A stretch of DNA of 64,000 nt from Drosophila miranda (Eukaryota; Arthropoda; Insecta; Diptera; Drosophilidae). Where the stretch lies: assembly GCF_003369915.1 (NCBI RefSeq), contig NC_046673.1:3208001-3272000 (forward strand), read 5' to 3'. How positions within the stretch are numbered: position 1 is the first letter of the stretch; each line of letters starts with the position of its first letter. The notes below the pieces were generated by a model, which did not search any database, was not told the DNA's origin, and saw only the letters and a program-made list of their open reading frames with translations. Position numbers and translations under genes: made by a program. This document shows positions 46,341 through 57,836 of the stretch, in pieces.

Positions 46341-47693
46341 ACCGAATTATTATCATCAATGTTCGCATTATCTGTGCCTAAAAGAACTTCCTCGAAAAGG
46401 AGTAGAATTTCTGACAACAAGTATAAATTTAAATGGATGCTTTCGGTTAGGGTATATTCCACAGAAATGGAAGCGCTCCATTGCAAAAACAAACGAGCCT
46501 CCAGAGAGTCATACCTATTACAAGCCCATTAGCCTGCTCTCATCAGTAAGTAAAGTTCTAGAGAAAATTATCAAGATACCGTTGACTTTCCGCCACGAAA
46601 ATTTTGCTTCCGCCGTGAACACAAAATTCAAACTTCAGTAGAGCCAAATCTACGGCTATGGTCCTACTAGACATTAAAGCTGCCTTTGATTCTGTATGGC
46701 ATGAGGTATTTGTCTACAAAATGAACCTTTTAAATTTTCGAATTCCAATTATAAAAAAAAATCTCAAAGCTTCCTGAGTAATCGATGTTTTGTTATTATC
46801 ATATGTGAAGCTCACTCACGTGTAGTCAACATAAATGCAGGATGTCTGCAAGGATCCTGTCTTTCCCCAATATTATATAATCAGCCAGGCTCCGTTTTTC
46901 ACATTCACAAAAGTTTTCCGACTTACTTTTGAATACACATAAATTGGCTCCCATTTTCACATTCCGCAAGATTTATTCGTTTTCAAAACGAAAACATTTT
47001 CGTTGACGAAATGAAGAGTAAACGGCTTTTTATACAACGAAATGAACCTTAATTGCAAAAGGAAAAAAATAGATGACTTATTGATGCATTAACATAAACT
47101 TGACACATATATCAGGGTAATTTATCTTTTGCTTTTTTAATAAATAATTTTATTTTAACCCAACCTCAAATTTGGCTCGGAAAAAGTTGGCCAGGGCAAC
47201 AACAATTTTCGTTTTGGTGCAAACAGCAAAAATATGTGAAATCTGGAGAACCTTAAAACGAAAACGAAACGTTTTGGCTGAAAACGTAATCCGTAATTCC
47301 TGAATTATGTGGATGCACTGATATCTTTGCAGCTGATATCTCTAATTCACTTCAAAAAGTCTTCAACACTCTTGTTGCATACTTCCATACATGGAACATT
47401 CTTGTCAATTCAACTAAAACACAACTTGTCTTACACAAGCAATTTTTTTTTACCAGGAAAAGGAAAAACAATTATTTTCCATTTCTAATTGCATTAATCT
47501 AAACCAGGTGGACATAAACTGGGACAATAATGTAAGATATTTGGGGTCATATTAGACAAAAAACTGAATTTCGCAGAACACATTCAACATTTATTTAAGA
47601 AATGTAATATTTTAATTGGTGTCTTGTATCCATTCTCGCCTTAATTTAGAAAATGAAAAGTATCTATTTGGGTAAATTTTTAAATTCACAATA
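46341..47693 (+). pseudogene. Jockey-like non-LTR reverse transcriptase remnant, 5' part
   Basis: Reads RLGYIPQKWKRS and YKPISLLSSVSKVLEK, then MVLLDIKAAFDSVWH, GCLQGSCLSPILYN and, after an insertion, ADISNSLQKVF and YLGVILDKKLNF. This is the order of RT motifs in the jockey group. The active-site box near the insertion is lost. Frame changes are frequent. The C-terminal part continues at 50464, beyond a Tc1 element. Confidence 0.75.
46886..47305 (-). repeat. Dispersed repeat inserted in the jockey RT (same family as array repeat)
   Basis: Reverse-complement, diverged copy of 20760-21125. Interrupts the RT between the GSCLSPILYN motif and the region just after the active site. It extends further than the array copies on one side (GTTTTCAGCCAAAACG near 47270). 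Confidence 0.6.
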
Positions 47694-47695
47694 TA

Positions 47696-47925
47696 CAGTG
47701 CCGCTCAACTGAATAGGTTCAACAATTTTCAAAAGTCAAACCGCTATATCTTTTTAACCAACTTACCGATTTATATGAAATAATTTTTTTTGCATAGATT
47801 GATTCATTATTAATATAGCAAGAAAGTTTGTGGTTTCCAGAACACGTTTTTAAAGACTATTTATTAATTTGTTTCAAAACATTACAAAAAATGCCTATTT
47901 TTTTTAGCTCAACTGAATAGGTTCA
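47696..47925 (+). repeat. Left terminal inverted repeat of the Tc1-like element
   Basis: Pairs with 50267-50461 plus 49087-49133. Transposase-binding direct repeats are at 47703-47720 and 47907-47925. Confidence 0.85.
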
Positions 47926-48024
47926 AGTGCATTATTGCATTTTGACGTCTATATCTTAGTAAGCAATGTAATTTTTTGCTTGCAAATTGCACTCAAAGTA
48001 ATTTACGTTGATTTAAAGCATTTA

Positions 48025-48999
48025 AACGACTTTGAATAAGGTCAAATAAAAGGTTATATAAATTCTGGCCTAAATCAGCGTGAAATCGCCAAAAGAATCG
48101 GACGAAGCCAAAATGTAATTGGCAACTTTATTCGTAATGAAGCAACTTACGGCAAAAATATGAAAGGAGGGTCTTAGCTTGCAACAACACCAGCAGACAG
48201 ACGACTTATCATTAGAACTGCTTCAAATTCCAAGCGTTCAGCAGCCAAAATCAGGGAAGAATGCGGTGTAAATGCAAGTTTGGCAACTGTCAAACGCATT
48301 ATTCGTAGTGCCAAACATTTGAAGAGATTGAAGATAAAAAAAAACCACCTCTCAATGATGCGCGTAAGGCTGCACGACTTCGTTTTGGAAAGGAACATAT
48401 GACATGGAACAAGGAGTGGCACGACGTCGTGTTTTCCGATGAAAAAAAGTTCAACCTGGATGGACCGGATGGCTATAACTACTATTACCATGACCTACGA
48501 AAGGAGGAAGGTGTTTTGAGCCGAAACCAAAGCTGCGCGGGAGGCATAATGGTATGGGGTGCTTTTTTCATATTATGGGACTTGTGAGCTACAGTTTCTT
48601 TCATCGAAAATGAATGCAAATGTGTACAAAACTGTCATACAAAAGGCATTCCCACATTTTTCTAATATTTTTGGATCGAAACCATGGATATACCAGCACG
48701 ACAATGCACCCATTCATACTGCTAGAGTGGTAAAACAGTGGATAAGTCAACAAAATGTGAAATTGCTAGACTGGCCGCCGTACTCCCCGGACCTAAATAT
48801 TATAAAAAACGTTTGGGGGTTATTGTCTCGAAAAGTATATGAGGGCGGAAGGCAATTTCAAGACACTGAGACCCTAATTGACGCCAATAAATCAGCCTGG
48901 GCAACTATATCGCTCAATGTTCTAAAAAATTATTACAAGTCCATAACAGATCGAATATATGAAGTAATATCTAACCAAGGTGGGACTACCAAATACTAA
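48025..48999 (+). pseudogene. Tc1-like (DD34E) transposase, inactivated
   Basis: The N-terminal helix-turn-helix region (GLNQREIAKRIGRSQNVIGNFI) begins near 48030 and contains two in-frame stops. The middle is frameshifted near 48355 and 48575. The catalytic part keeps FSDEKKF (first Asp) and QHDNAPIHTA (second Asp). The third residue is changed: the family DLNPIE is DLNIIK here (about 48796-48815), so catalytic Glu is Lys at the exact position 34 residues after the second Asp. It ends GGTTKY. In active relatives this enzyme cuts and pastes the element. Confidence 0.88.
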
Positions 49000-49133
49000 C
49001 TACTTATATACTTATACTTATACTTCATGGTTCTTTTTGTATGTTAAAAACAGCCAAAGATGTGATTTTTGAATTTTTAAATTCCTGAACCTATTCAGTT
49101 GAGCTAAAACAAATAGGCATTTTTATACCCGAT

Positions 49134-50266
49134 ACTCAAAATGAGTATTGGGGTATATTAGATTTGTGGTAAAAGTGGATGTGTGTAACGTCCAGAAGGA
49201 ATCGTTTCCGACCCCATAAAGTATATATATTCTTGATCAGCATCAATAGCCGAGTCGATTGAGCCCTGTCTGTCTGTCTGTCTGTCCGTCTGTCCGTCCG
49301 TCCGTCCGTCCGTCCGTCCGTCCGTCCGTCCGTCCGTCCGTCCCCTTCAGCGCCTAGTGCTCAAAGACTATAAGAGCTAGAGCAACGATGTTTTGGATTC
49401 AGACATCTGTGATATGTCACTGCTACAAAAATATTTCAAAACTTCGCCCCGCCCACTTCCGCCCCCACAAAGAACGAAAATCTGTGGCATCCACATTTTT
49501 AAAGATACGATAAAACCAAAAACGCAGAATCGTAGAGGATGACTATATGTTCTAGAGTGTAAAGTCTCAACCAGATCGTATAATTATTATAGCCAGAATC
49601 AAGAAAACAATTTCATTCTTTCTCGCTCTGTCTCTCTCTTACACACAGGTTTCATGGTCGGCTTTGCCAATTGCAAAATATGAGTTCAAGGATCTCAGAA
49701 CCTATAAGATCCAGAGCAACCAAATTTGGTATCCACACTCCTGTGATATCGGACCTTGACCGTTTCGTGTCCAAATTTCGCCACACCCCCATCCGCCCCC
49801 GCAAAGGACGAAAATCTGGGGCATCCACAAATCTCAGAGACTATTAAGGCTAGAGTAACCAAATTTGGTATCCGCACTTCTGTTAGATCTCACTATAAAA
49901 CTTTTATCTCAGAATTTCGCTCCACCCCCTTCCGCCCCCACAAAGGACGAAAATCTGTTGCATCCACAATATTGCAGATTCGAGAAAACTAAAATCGCAG
50001 AATCATAGATAACGACCATATCTATCCGATTGCTGAATTTGGATCAGATCAGATAATTTTTATAGCCAAAAGGAACAAATCAATTTGCAGTGGCTACGCA
50101 GCGCCCGACGTCACGCTCAGACTGATTTTCTGTCTCTCTCGCACGCACTCTTTGTCGTGTCGTTCAATATTAGCGGCGTCTGCCGGAGGAGAGCCATACT
50201 GACTTAGTATCGGGTATAACTGTAGAGTTGCGGCGTACGCAGCAACTCACAACGTTCCCCCTCGTT
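49134..50266 (+). mobile_element. DINE-1-like element inside the Tc1 right terminal repeat
   Basis: Complete, from TATACCCGATACTC to CGTTCCCCCTCGT. The uninterrupted sequence can be read from the left terminal repeat (AATGCC...TTTTTTGTAATG on its complement), placing the insertion in a T-run. Confidence 0.9.
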
Positions 50267-50463
50267 TGTAATGTTTTTGAAAAAATAAATAAATATCCTT
50301 TACAAACATGTCCCTGAAACCACAAACTATATAACTAGCTATATTAACAATGAATCAATCTATGCAAAAAAAATTACTTCATATAAATCGGTAAGTTGGT
50401 TAAAAAGATATAGCGGTTTGACTTTTGAAAATTGTTGAACCTATTCAGTTGAGCGGCACTGTA

Positions 50464-50680
50464 TTATGGTGCGCCGGTTTGGGCTGATTTTTCAAATTTC
50501 TATACTAACAAGAATTATTTAAAACTAAATATTAAAAATCAAATATGGCATGGCATTTCTCCACTACCGAGTTACACTTCAACGCTAACGTTGAGCTAGC
50601 CTCAGTGAGAATTGCTAAGCTTCACGCAAATTATCCACACTTACAAAATATTTGATAATTTCTCATTAGTTTGTGGTTTA
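50464..50680 (+). pseudogene. Jockey-like RT remnant, 3' part
   Basis: Continues the RT from 47693 once the Tc1 element is removed: YGAPVWADFSNFYTN follows the upstream sequence, then LASVRIAKLHANYPH, a usual jockey C-terminal motif. Frames are broken. Confidence 0.6.
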
Positions 50681-51177
50681 ATTTCTAAGTATTAGTGTTT
50701 TATGGGGTATGGTTTTTGTATATAGTATGTATTTCTTTTCCCCTTTACCATTATGTTTCTTAAAAATTAACTTCTTTGTACTACTTCATACTTAGCAGAA
50801 AAGGTCGAAGGCATGTACTCTTATTAATTCATGTAAATCACCCACACTTGTGTAAACGGGTAGCTCCGCCCTCGGATATGCAGGTGCTAAATTCTCCGCT
50901 GAAATACATTGTCGCTAATCAATCTGCAACCAGCGTAGTGCAAATGGTATTGAGTGCAGCACCTGTGACGATCTGGCTTGCAGGTACTTGAGAGTTATTA
51001 AAGTCTCTTTGCAACCTTTTTATCATCTGTTATCATGCTTGGAAACTGTTCGATGATATTGACATGATACTGTTGTATCACTAACCATACAGTATATAAA
51101 TGTGCCAGTTCATACCACACAAGTTAATTTTAATTTGACTTGAAGCGGACTAAAAAATCGAAATAAAAAAGCGAAAG
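50681..51177. other. Upstream region of the DUF4806-like gene
   Basis: No gene recognised. The stretch ACTAACCATACAGTATATA...AATGTGCCAGTTCAT (51080-51118) recurs at 60300-60340, so the promoter-proximal part of the gene is duplicated there. Confidence 0.4.
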
Positions 51178-52144
51178 ATGACCGACACACGAGGATTCGT
51201 TTTGGACACAAAATCCATGTCAAATTCCGAGACGCCCACGACCTCCGGGGGGACCAATTGACATTGTTTTCACAGAACCTGTGCCAGAAGAACAGCCAAT
51301 ATCGCGTAAGTACATGCATTTTTATTTAGTTTTTGAACAATGCACAGAAGCTAAAAAAATGTTGATTACAGTTTCGGCAGAGCAACGTATAAAGGCTGCA
51401 TTTAAAAGTAAGTTATCGATTTGAAAGTTTAAAATCCATGTATACTAATACATATTTTGTTGTTTATATTTCAGAAGAATCAAAAAGTTGATGTGTTATC
51501 AGAAACATTGGCGGAGGCGCTGGCGCTGCTCAAGCTACAGATTATAAAAGAGCCAGATCTATCACCAAATGCCATGAAGTTCCCGATAGAGTCGACAATG
51601 GAGTTGGAACATTTCAACTCTATCATAACTCCGGAGCTCACCGATTTCTATGTGAGTGGTAGCCTATCCTTCTTTGGCAGCTATTTGTTATTTTTTCATT
51701 ATTTTCTTTTATTAGATCAACAAAATACGGAACTTAATGGGGACGAGCACATCGATGGCATGCAGCTTAAAAAATGTGCTGGACGAGAAGCTCATTTTGG
51801 AATACAACTTATGCGGTACTTCGGGGAAGAGCTCGCTAAAAAATTGTAAAGAATTTTACAATGTCCTGGAATGTAGGTCTAAAAATAACTTTACATGTTA
51901 AACTTTAATTAATTAATTTATCAATATTATTTCAGCGGCGGTGAAGATGAAAATACCCAACGAGCCAGCAGAAAAAGTGATTCGGAAGGCTATTCACAAC
52001 ATTAAGAATAGTCATTTTCAGAAGAGCTCAAGAGACAAAAAATACAAAGCTCTGGCCTCCTCTTCTGCCTCGTCCTTTTCGAACTTGTCCACGCAGATGA
52101 CCATCAGGTGGCTGTCGCTGACAAAGCGAATACTCCTAACTTGA
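51178..52144 (+). pseudogene. Five-exon gene resembling DUF4806 proteins, probably frameshifted
   Basis: Exons by splice sites: 51178-51305, 51372-51407, 51475-51651, 51716-51872 and 51936-52144, all GT-AG with short introns. Exons 3-5 join in one frame: FPIESTMELEHFNS, then INKIRNLMGTS, GTSGKSSLKNCKEFYNVLE and finally PAEKVIRKAIHNIK. This order loosely matches the insect DUF4806 family, whose function is unknown to me. Exon 1 has a frame break at a GGGGGG run (near 51245), and the exon 2 to exon 3 phase does not fit by one base. Either it is a recent pseudogene or my exon borders are slightly off. A partial inverted copy lies at 63440-64000. Confidence 0.5.
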
Positions 52145-52427
52145 ACCCCTTCCTGGTCATTCAAGTTCAGAGCATTTATTTGGAAACTTATATCTTAAAT
52201 AGCTAAACTCTATACTCCTCATCAACTGCCTCTTCACGTAAATTTTCCTCCCATTTTTGCCCTCCCGCTTCCACTGGATGCACCTTAATATTTAAGATAA
52301 TTTAAATAGATCGCTTGATATTCACAATGTGAGAAGTAAGTCAGTTTTTATGAGCTTGTGGATGGCGTCGGCAAGAGTAGAAAAATATCTACAATTTTTT
52401 AGACCATCTCCCATTTAATTTAATTTT

Positions 52428-52660
52428 AGCAAAGCAGAAAAATCGATTTTCTTATAGTTCTCTGACGGACAACACTCCTCTTTCTTCTCCAACTACAACC
52501 GAGGAAACTCCACCGAGCAAGTTCGCTGCAGAAGCCAGCACGAACAGCATGAATGACAATACACCTCTTCTTTCTCCAGCTATAACCGAGGAAAAGGGAA
52601 ACACCAAAAAACAAAACACCAAAAGGAGGACCCAAAAAGAAGTAAAACTTAAGAATAGTC
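52428..52660 (+). pseudogene. Ser/Thr-rich exon-like segment
   Basis: Begins after an acceptor-like TTTAATTTTAG and stays open for about 75 codons. It contains a degenerate internal repeat (DNTPLSSPTTTEE and DNTPLLSPAITEE) and a basic end (KKQNTKRRTQKEVKLKN). It could be a further exon of the gene at 51178 or a separate remnant. Product not recognised. Confidence 0.3.
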
Positions 52661-53009
52661 GTATTCTGAATTATACTATTACTTTACTCTTTTTCTTTTA
52701 ATTTGTATCCGCTTTATTCTATTAAGTTTATCCTTTTTTATTTTTGGAGAATATGGAGCTTTAAATGTTCCCCCTTGTTTTATTATATTGATATATGCGA
52801 TAATATATTGCGCTATGGCGAATTTTGGCAAAATGCGGGAAAGACAGCATGTGGCCTCCATTTTATAGTCCGTGGGCCACGTGAAATTGAAGCAGCGCAG
52901 CGCTGTTCCAGTCGGCTGAGGTGATACCAGTGCTGCCAGATTTTTAGAGTCAGCATAAGCTAGATTGCAGAAAAAAATAAGCTAGAGAAAGCCAAATACA
53001 ACAAAAAAG

Positions 53010-53195
53010 CAGCCCAGCAGCCCAGCAGCCCGGCCAGTACGAAGAAGCCCAGCAAGACGCCGACCACCGATTCCCGTCTCGAGACAAATTTTAAGCGGCC
53101 CAGCGATGAGGACGCCGCCCAGGTGGAGGACGACGGCCCGACCAGCAGCCATGCCGTGGCATTCGAAAATGTATGCGAATATACTATACACATCC
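53010..53195 (+). pseudogene. Pro/Ser/Lys-rich gene fragment
   Basis: An open plus-strand frame reading QQPSSPASTKKPSKTPTT, then NFKRPSDEDAAQVEDDGP. It has the look of a disordered linker of a host protein. It may belong with the LEM-like start at 57837, as both sit inside the same composite, but the reading order would be reversed. Not recognised. Confidence 0.25.
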
Positions 53196-53694
53196 GATTC
53201 TCTTTCGTAGTGATCAGACGTGTTTTTGTTTTGCGCTCCGCATTTTTTTCCTTTTGTTTTGAATAAACAGCCGGTGTTTTCCTAACTAAATTCTAATTAT
53301 ACTTTCTAACCAGACAACCTATTCATTTACGCTAGTGCATGCCTTTTGATTTGTGTTAAAACATTATTTAACTTTTTATTTTTCGGCGTCGGCTTGTGCT
53401 TGTGTTTGTGTTGTTGCAGTGAGTGAGTACGCATTACATTGCATTGCAGTCCGCTCTCGTCTGGTAGCCTTTGTTGTTTTATCACTCTCTCGCTATCACC
53501 TCAACTTCAATAACTGTTCTTTCTCTCTCGCTCTTTAAACTTTCTGAGCAATAGCGCTCTCTGCTTAGTAGCTCTCGCTATAACCGCTCTCCACTCTGCT
53601 CTCTTTTCTTACCAATTCCGCTTTGAGCGTTGTCTGGCACATTGGTCTGATACCAATTTGTTTTGCAAATAATAGTAAATAAATAAATAATAAA

Positions 53695-54707
53695 ATGGAA
53701 TACGCTGTGGTCTGTGCCAAAAAAAGCTGTAAGAAGCAGATCACCAACGATCAGCCGAATGTCCCCTGCTGGCTCTGCGACAGCGTAGTGCACGCAAAAT
53801 GCGCTGGATTTTCTGGCCTCGTGAGTGATGCTATAGCCAAACGTAATGGCTTGCATTACAGTTGCGAGGAATGCCGTGCGGTGGAGAAAGACATGGTGGC
53901 TTTTATGAGGCAGACGCGGAGTGGCTTTAAGGAGCTGACCGTTGGTTTTAAAAACCAATACGATCGGCTCCTAGCCATGGAGGCTCAGTTTAGCGGTTTA
54001 AAACTGCTGAATGAGTCTCCGAGGCGCAAAAAGGTCACTCCGCGGGATCTGCAATTGCCAACCGTCACTCAGCCGTGCGCCGCCGAAAAACTGACTCCGA
54101 CCACTCCAAGTGTGCAGCAGTTGATCTCGTTTGCCACTCCAAGGGCAACGACAGCTGCTGGCGATGCAGATTCGGTAGCCGAATTCATCGCCTCGGAGAA
54201 TGTGCAGCCAGGTAGTCTGCAGCGTCCGTGTCCGTGGTGTCCGCAAGTTCGCTAGTTGTCCCGTCTATCCCGATCCCACCAGTAAATAGACGTTCCGGAC
54301 CTCGGGATATTGCCACCACAGGTACTAGGCCTGTGGTGACTAAACCACTGGTGGGAGTCCCACCAAAACGACAAGTTTTTGTTTCACGGCTGGCCCCTGA
54401 CCTCACATCTAATGATGTAATTGCTTTTATTCAAAGCAAAATAAAAGCCGTGGGCTTAAAGGTGGAGAAATTTAACTTCTCTTATGCCAGGGAGATAGCC
54501 TCGTTTAAGATAAGCATCTCCCCAACTCAATTTGACACCATTTGCTCCGCCAAATTTTGGCCGGAGCATTTGGTGGTGAAGGAGTTTAAGGCTAAGAAGA
54601 AGAATAGGCCCCCCATATCCCTTCCAAATCTTTCCAGTGTGCCACCCTCAACCTCAACTTCCTCTTCCTCAACTTCCCGTCTTGCTTCCACCTTTCCAAA
54701 AAACTAA
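53695..54707 (+). pseudogene. Non-LTR ORF1 with PHD-like zinc finger, frameshifted
   Basis: The first part (53695-54255) has a Cys/His pattern near residues 6-63 (C-x4-C, PCWLC, HAKC, YSCEEC) like a PHD finger, as in ORF1 of some CR1-group elements. The second part (from about 54200 to 54707) is in another frame and contains KRQVFVSRLAPDLTSNDV, an RRM-like or L1-ORF1-like nucleic-acid-binding segment, and a Ser/Thr-rich tail. The two frames overlap near 54200-54255 where one indel would join them. ORF1 proteins bind element RNA. Confidence 0.7.
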
Positions 54708-54715
54708 CTTCTCTT

Positions 54716-57409
54716 TTAGTAACCTATCAGAATGTAAGAGGCTTGCGTAGTAAGCTCAGCATTCTTTTCCGGGATAGTGTTGCATTTGCTTCCCACGTTA
54801 TTGTGTTTACTGAAACCTGGTTAAAGCCGGACATTCTTAGTTCCGAGGTTTTGCCAGGTCGGTACACAACTTTTAGAAAGGACCGTTCGTCTCCACGTGC
54901 AGGGGGGGTTCTAATTGCAGTGGACTCTTACTTCACGTCGGAAAACTTCACAGTCCAAGTTCAACAGGAACTGGAATTCCTGTGTGTAAAACTGATTCTT
55001 CCCGCTTTTGCTATATTCGTTACTTGCTCGTATATCCCACCTTCTTCGGATATTTCAATTTATGAGCAGCACTTGTCCGCTTTAACCGCTGTTTCTTCCT
55101 CGCTATCTGATAAAGATCGTATGATAGTTCTTGGTGACTTCAACTTGCCAGGAACTGTTTGGTCTTCGGTAAACGAGTCTAGTATCCTAGTGCCCATGTC
55201 ACGACATGACTTTGTTGACGGCTTGCTTGACCTATCCCTGTCTCAAGTCAACCATGTGAAAAATTCCTTGGGTCGATTGCTTGATCTGTGCTTTGTATCG
55301 GATCCGACCATAGTGTTGTTAACCCGAGCCCCTCCGCTCACTATACCTGAAGACGCCTACCACCCTACTTTCGAGGTGTCGCTAGATATAGGACCAACTG
55401 TATTGGATCGGCCGAGTAGGCTGCCCGAACGTGTTCGCTGCTTTCGTAAAGCCGAGTTTGCGAAGCTTAATAACCTCATTAGGGATTTTGATTGGTCCGC
55501 TTTGTACTTGTGCACTGATATCATAAAAGGCACAAACATTTTTTACAATGCTCTTGGCACATTTTTCGATTCTTGTGTCCCGCTTTCTTGTCCGACTAGA
55601 TCTGGAAAACCCCCTTGGTTTACCAAAGAGTTATCCAGTCTAAAAAACTTAAAATCAAGACTTTATAAAAAATTTCAAGAAGTGGGTTCTCCTACTTCTC
55701 ACTCTCGCTATGTAATAGCTCGGTCAAACTTTTCAGTTCTTAATGCTCAATGCTATAAGAACTACCTATCTCGATGCAGGATACGTTTTGCTCAGGATCC
55801 TTAACAGTTTTACTGCTTCGTAAACAGTAAGCGTAGAACGTCCGCACACCCATCCTCGCTATCATTTTGTAATACGTCGGCAAATAATGATCAGGCAATT
55901 GCCGATCTTTTTGCCCAATTTTTCCAAACCACCTATTCTGAGGAAAGCTACTCTGGTCATCCGTACCCAAACGGTTTACCGAGGTCGAACGGCATTTTCA
56001 GTCCCTTGTTAAATGAATGTTCCCTACTTCATGATCTTCGACTAGTTAAGCCGGTGTTTTCACCGGGTCCAGACGGGGTTCCAGGTTATGTACTCAGGTA
56101 CTGCGCCGAGGCTCTGTGTGGACCTTTGCTTAAACTATTCACCCTTTCCATTGATTCTTCTTGCTTCCCCCCAATCTGGAAGGAATCGTTTATAATTCCT
56201 CTCAATAAAAAAGGTAGCAAGTCTGATGCAAAAAATTATAGAGGTATAGCAAAGTTATCCGCTATTCCTAAAATGTTTGAGAAGGTTTTAACTCCGCACT
56301 TGCAACATCTCTGCAAGTCACTTATATCTCCAACTCAGCATGGATTTATAAGGCGGCGATCAACCACCACGAACTTGTTAGAGTTTACCTCTTTCATTAT
56401 TAAAGGCTTTCAATGTAACTTACAGACGGATGTTATTTACACCGACTTTAGTAAAGCATTCGACTCTGTAAACCATTCCCTTTTAGCGCATAAACTTGAC
56501 CTTTTAGGGTTTCCGCCCAACCTCCTGAGATGGATTTCTAGCTATCTTTGTTCTAGGTCTCAAAGAGTCCTCTTTAAAAACTCCCTCTCTTCACCAGTAA
56601 AGGTTTCTTCGGGAGTACCACAAGGCAGCCATCTAGGCCCCTTACTCTTCACACTCTTTATTAATGACTTACCTTCAGTATTAACATACTCTCGAGTACT
56701 TATGTATGCGGATGATGTTAAACTCTGTGTCCAGTACAAGGACATTTCATTTCATTCTCGCTTGCAATCCGATCTCAATAACTTTCAGTCATGGTGTTGT
56801 GCAAACTTGTTACACCTTAATGCCTCGAAATGCAAAGTTATGACATTTCATCGTTCTAGCCCTTTGTTGGCTCCCTACACCCTATTTGGTGGTTCTCTTG
56901 AGAGAATTACCCTGGTGGATGATCTGGGTGTTATGTTAGACCCCAAGTTAAAGTTTTCCGAACACATTTCTACCATGGTAAATAAGGCCATGGGCGTGCT
57001 TGGGTTTATAAAGAGGTGGTCAAAGGAATTTGACGACCCCTATATAACAAAGACTCTCTATACCTCGCTTGTTCGTCCGATCTTAGAATACGGCTCCTGT
57101 GTATGGAGCCTCCTCCTCCCATCCTTAGTTAACCGTAGAAAAATGCTTGGTGTTATATTTATGCACAACTTGATCAGGGGTGACATAGACAGCCCTGATC
57201 TGTTGAGCCGCATAAACTTCACGATTCCTATTAGACTGACTAGAAATTTTATACCGTTGTTCCTTCCACTTTGTAGATCGAATTATTCCTTGCATGAACC
57301 GTTTAGGGTCTTATGCTCGGATTATAATTCCCTCTACCATATTATATCCACCACTAATTCTCTTCCTCTTATTAAATTATTAATCCTTACACACCTTTCT
57401 ATTAATTAG
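54716..57409 (+). pseudogene. Non-LTR ORF2: endonuclease and reverse transcriptase, broken
   Basis: The frame is open from upstream of 54719 (YQNVRGLRSK, the usual endonuclease start). Endonuclease motifs are TETWL, GGVLIAV and VLGDFNLPG. An in-frame TAA at 55802-55804 splits it. RT motifs follow: SPGPDGVPG, TDFSKAFDSVNH, GVPQGSHLGPLLF and the active-site YADD (56704-56715). After CVW (about 57103) roughly 120 bp present in copy 2 are replaced by a few bases, an in-frame internal deletion. It ends at 57409. In active elements it nicks target DNA and primes reverse transcription there. Confidence 0.85.
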
Positions 57410-57836
57410 TAACTGTAGTGGTATTTGTATTTTGATTGCATGCTTAGTTTCTTAGTAAGTTTAGTACTAATTTTCCTCGAATGTTAGTCTAATAGCTATA
57501 TTTCTTGCATGTTCGCGTTTGGTTCGGCTACGCACCGCGCGTCATGCGGCAGCGCCCCTCGGTCGGTTAGGCGGGAGGAGGGCTGCGTTTTGCCTGGGAT
57601 CCGCGCGTAACAGCCTTCTGCTGGTGTCACACGGGCCACTTGACGGTGCAGTAACTGCATCGCCTCTTGAAAGATGCAGTCATTGCATGTCAACGTCCAA
57701 ATTAAATACTATTTTCAGATGACAATACTCCAGGCGAGACGCGATTGGGAGCATTATATGGTTTTCAGGTTTTTAGAGAAGTCGGTCGTCAGCTCTTGAT
57801 TTTTGTTTCTGTTTTCCGTTTTGTTTTTGTGCGGAA

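Larger units (their letters stand above)
47694..50463 (+). mobile_element. Tc1-like transposon with long IR/DR ends
   Basis: Element 47696-50461 flanked by TA (47694-47695 and 50462-50463). Ends are CAGTGCCGCTCAAC and GTTGAGCGGCACTG. Inverted terminal repeats are about 230-240 bp, and each contains two copies of CTCAACTGAATAGGTTC, one at the tip and one at the inner edge (47703 and 47907 on the left). This IR/DR layout is known from Sleeping Beauty, Paris, S and Bari3-type elements. A DINE-1 (49134-50266) sits in the right repeat. Without it the element would be about 1.63 kb. Confidence 0.9.
53200..57699 (+). mobile_element. Non-LTR retrotransposon copy 1 (CR1/jockey-like, PHD-like ORF1)
   Basis: Contains 5' UTR (pyrimidine-rich, 53200-53694), ORF1, ORF2 with endonuclease and RT, and a 3' UTR ending CAACGTCCA (57691-57699). 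No poly(A) tail is visible. The 3' end matches copy 2 at 61695. The 5' border is approximate. Confidence 0.85.

Noticed and set aside
49695-49992. Overlapping 60- and 78-codon frames on opposite strands
   Set aside because: Both lie in the repeated interior of DINE-1, which is non-coding; the same frames recur at 19714-20011.
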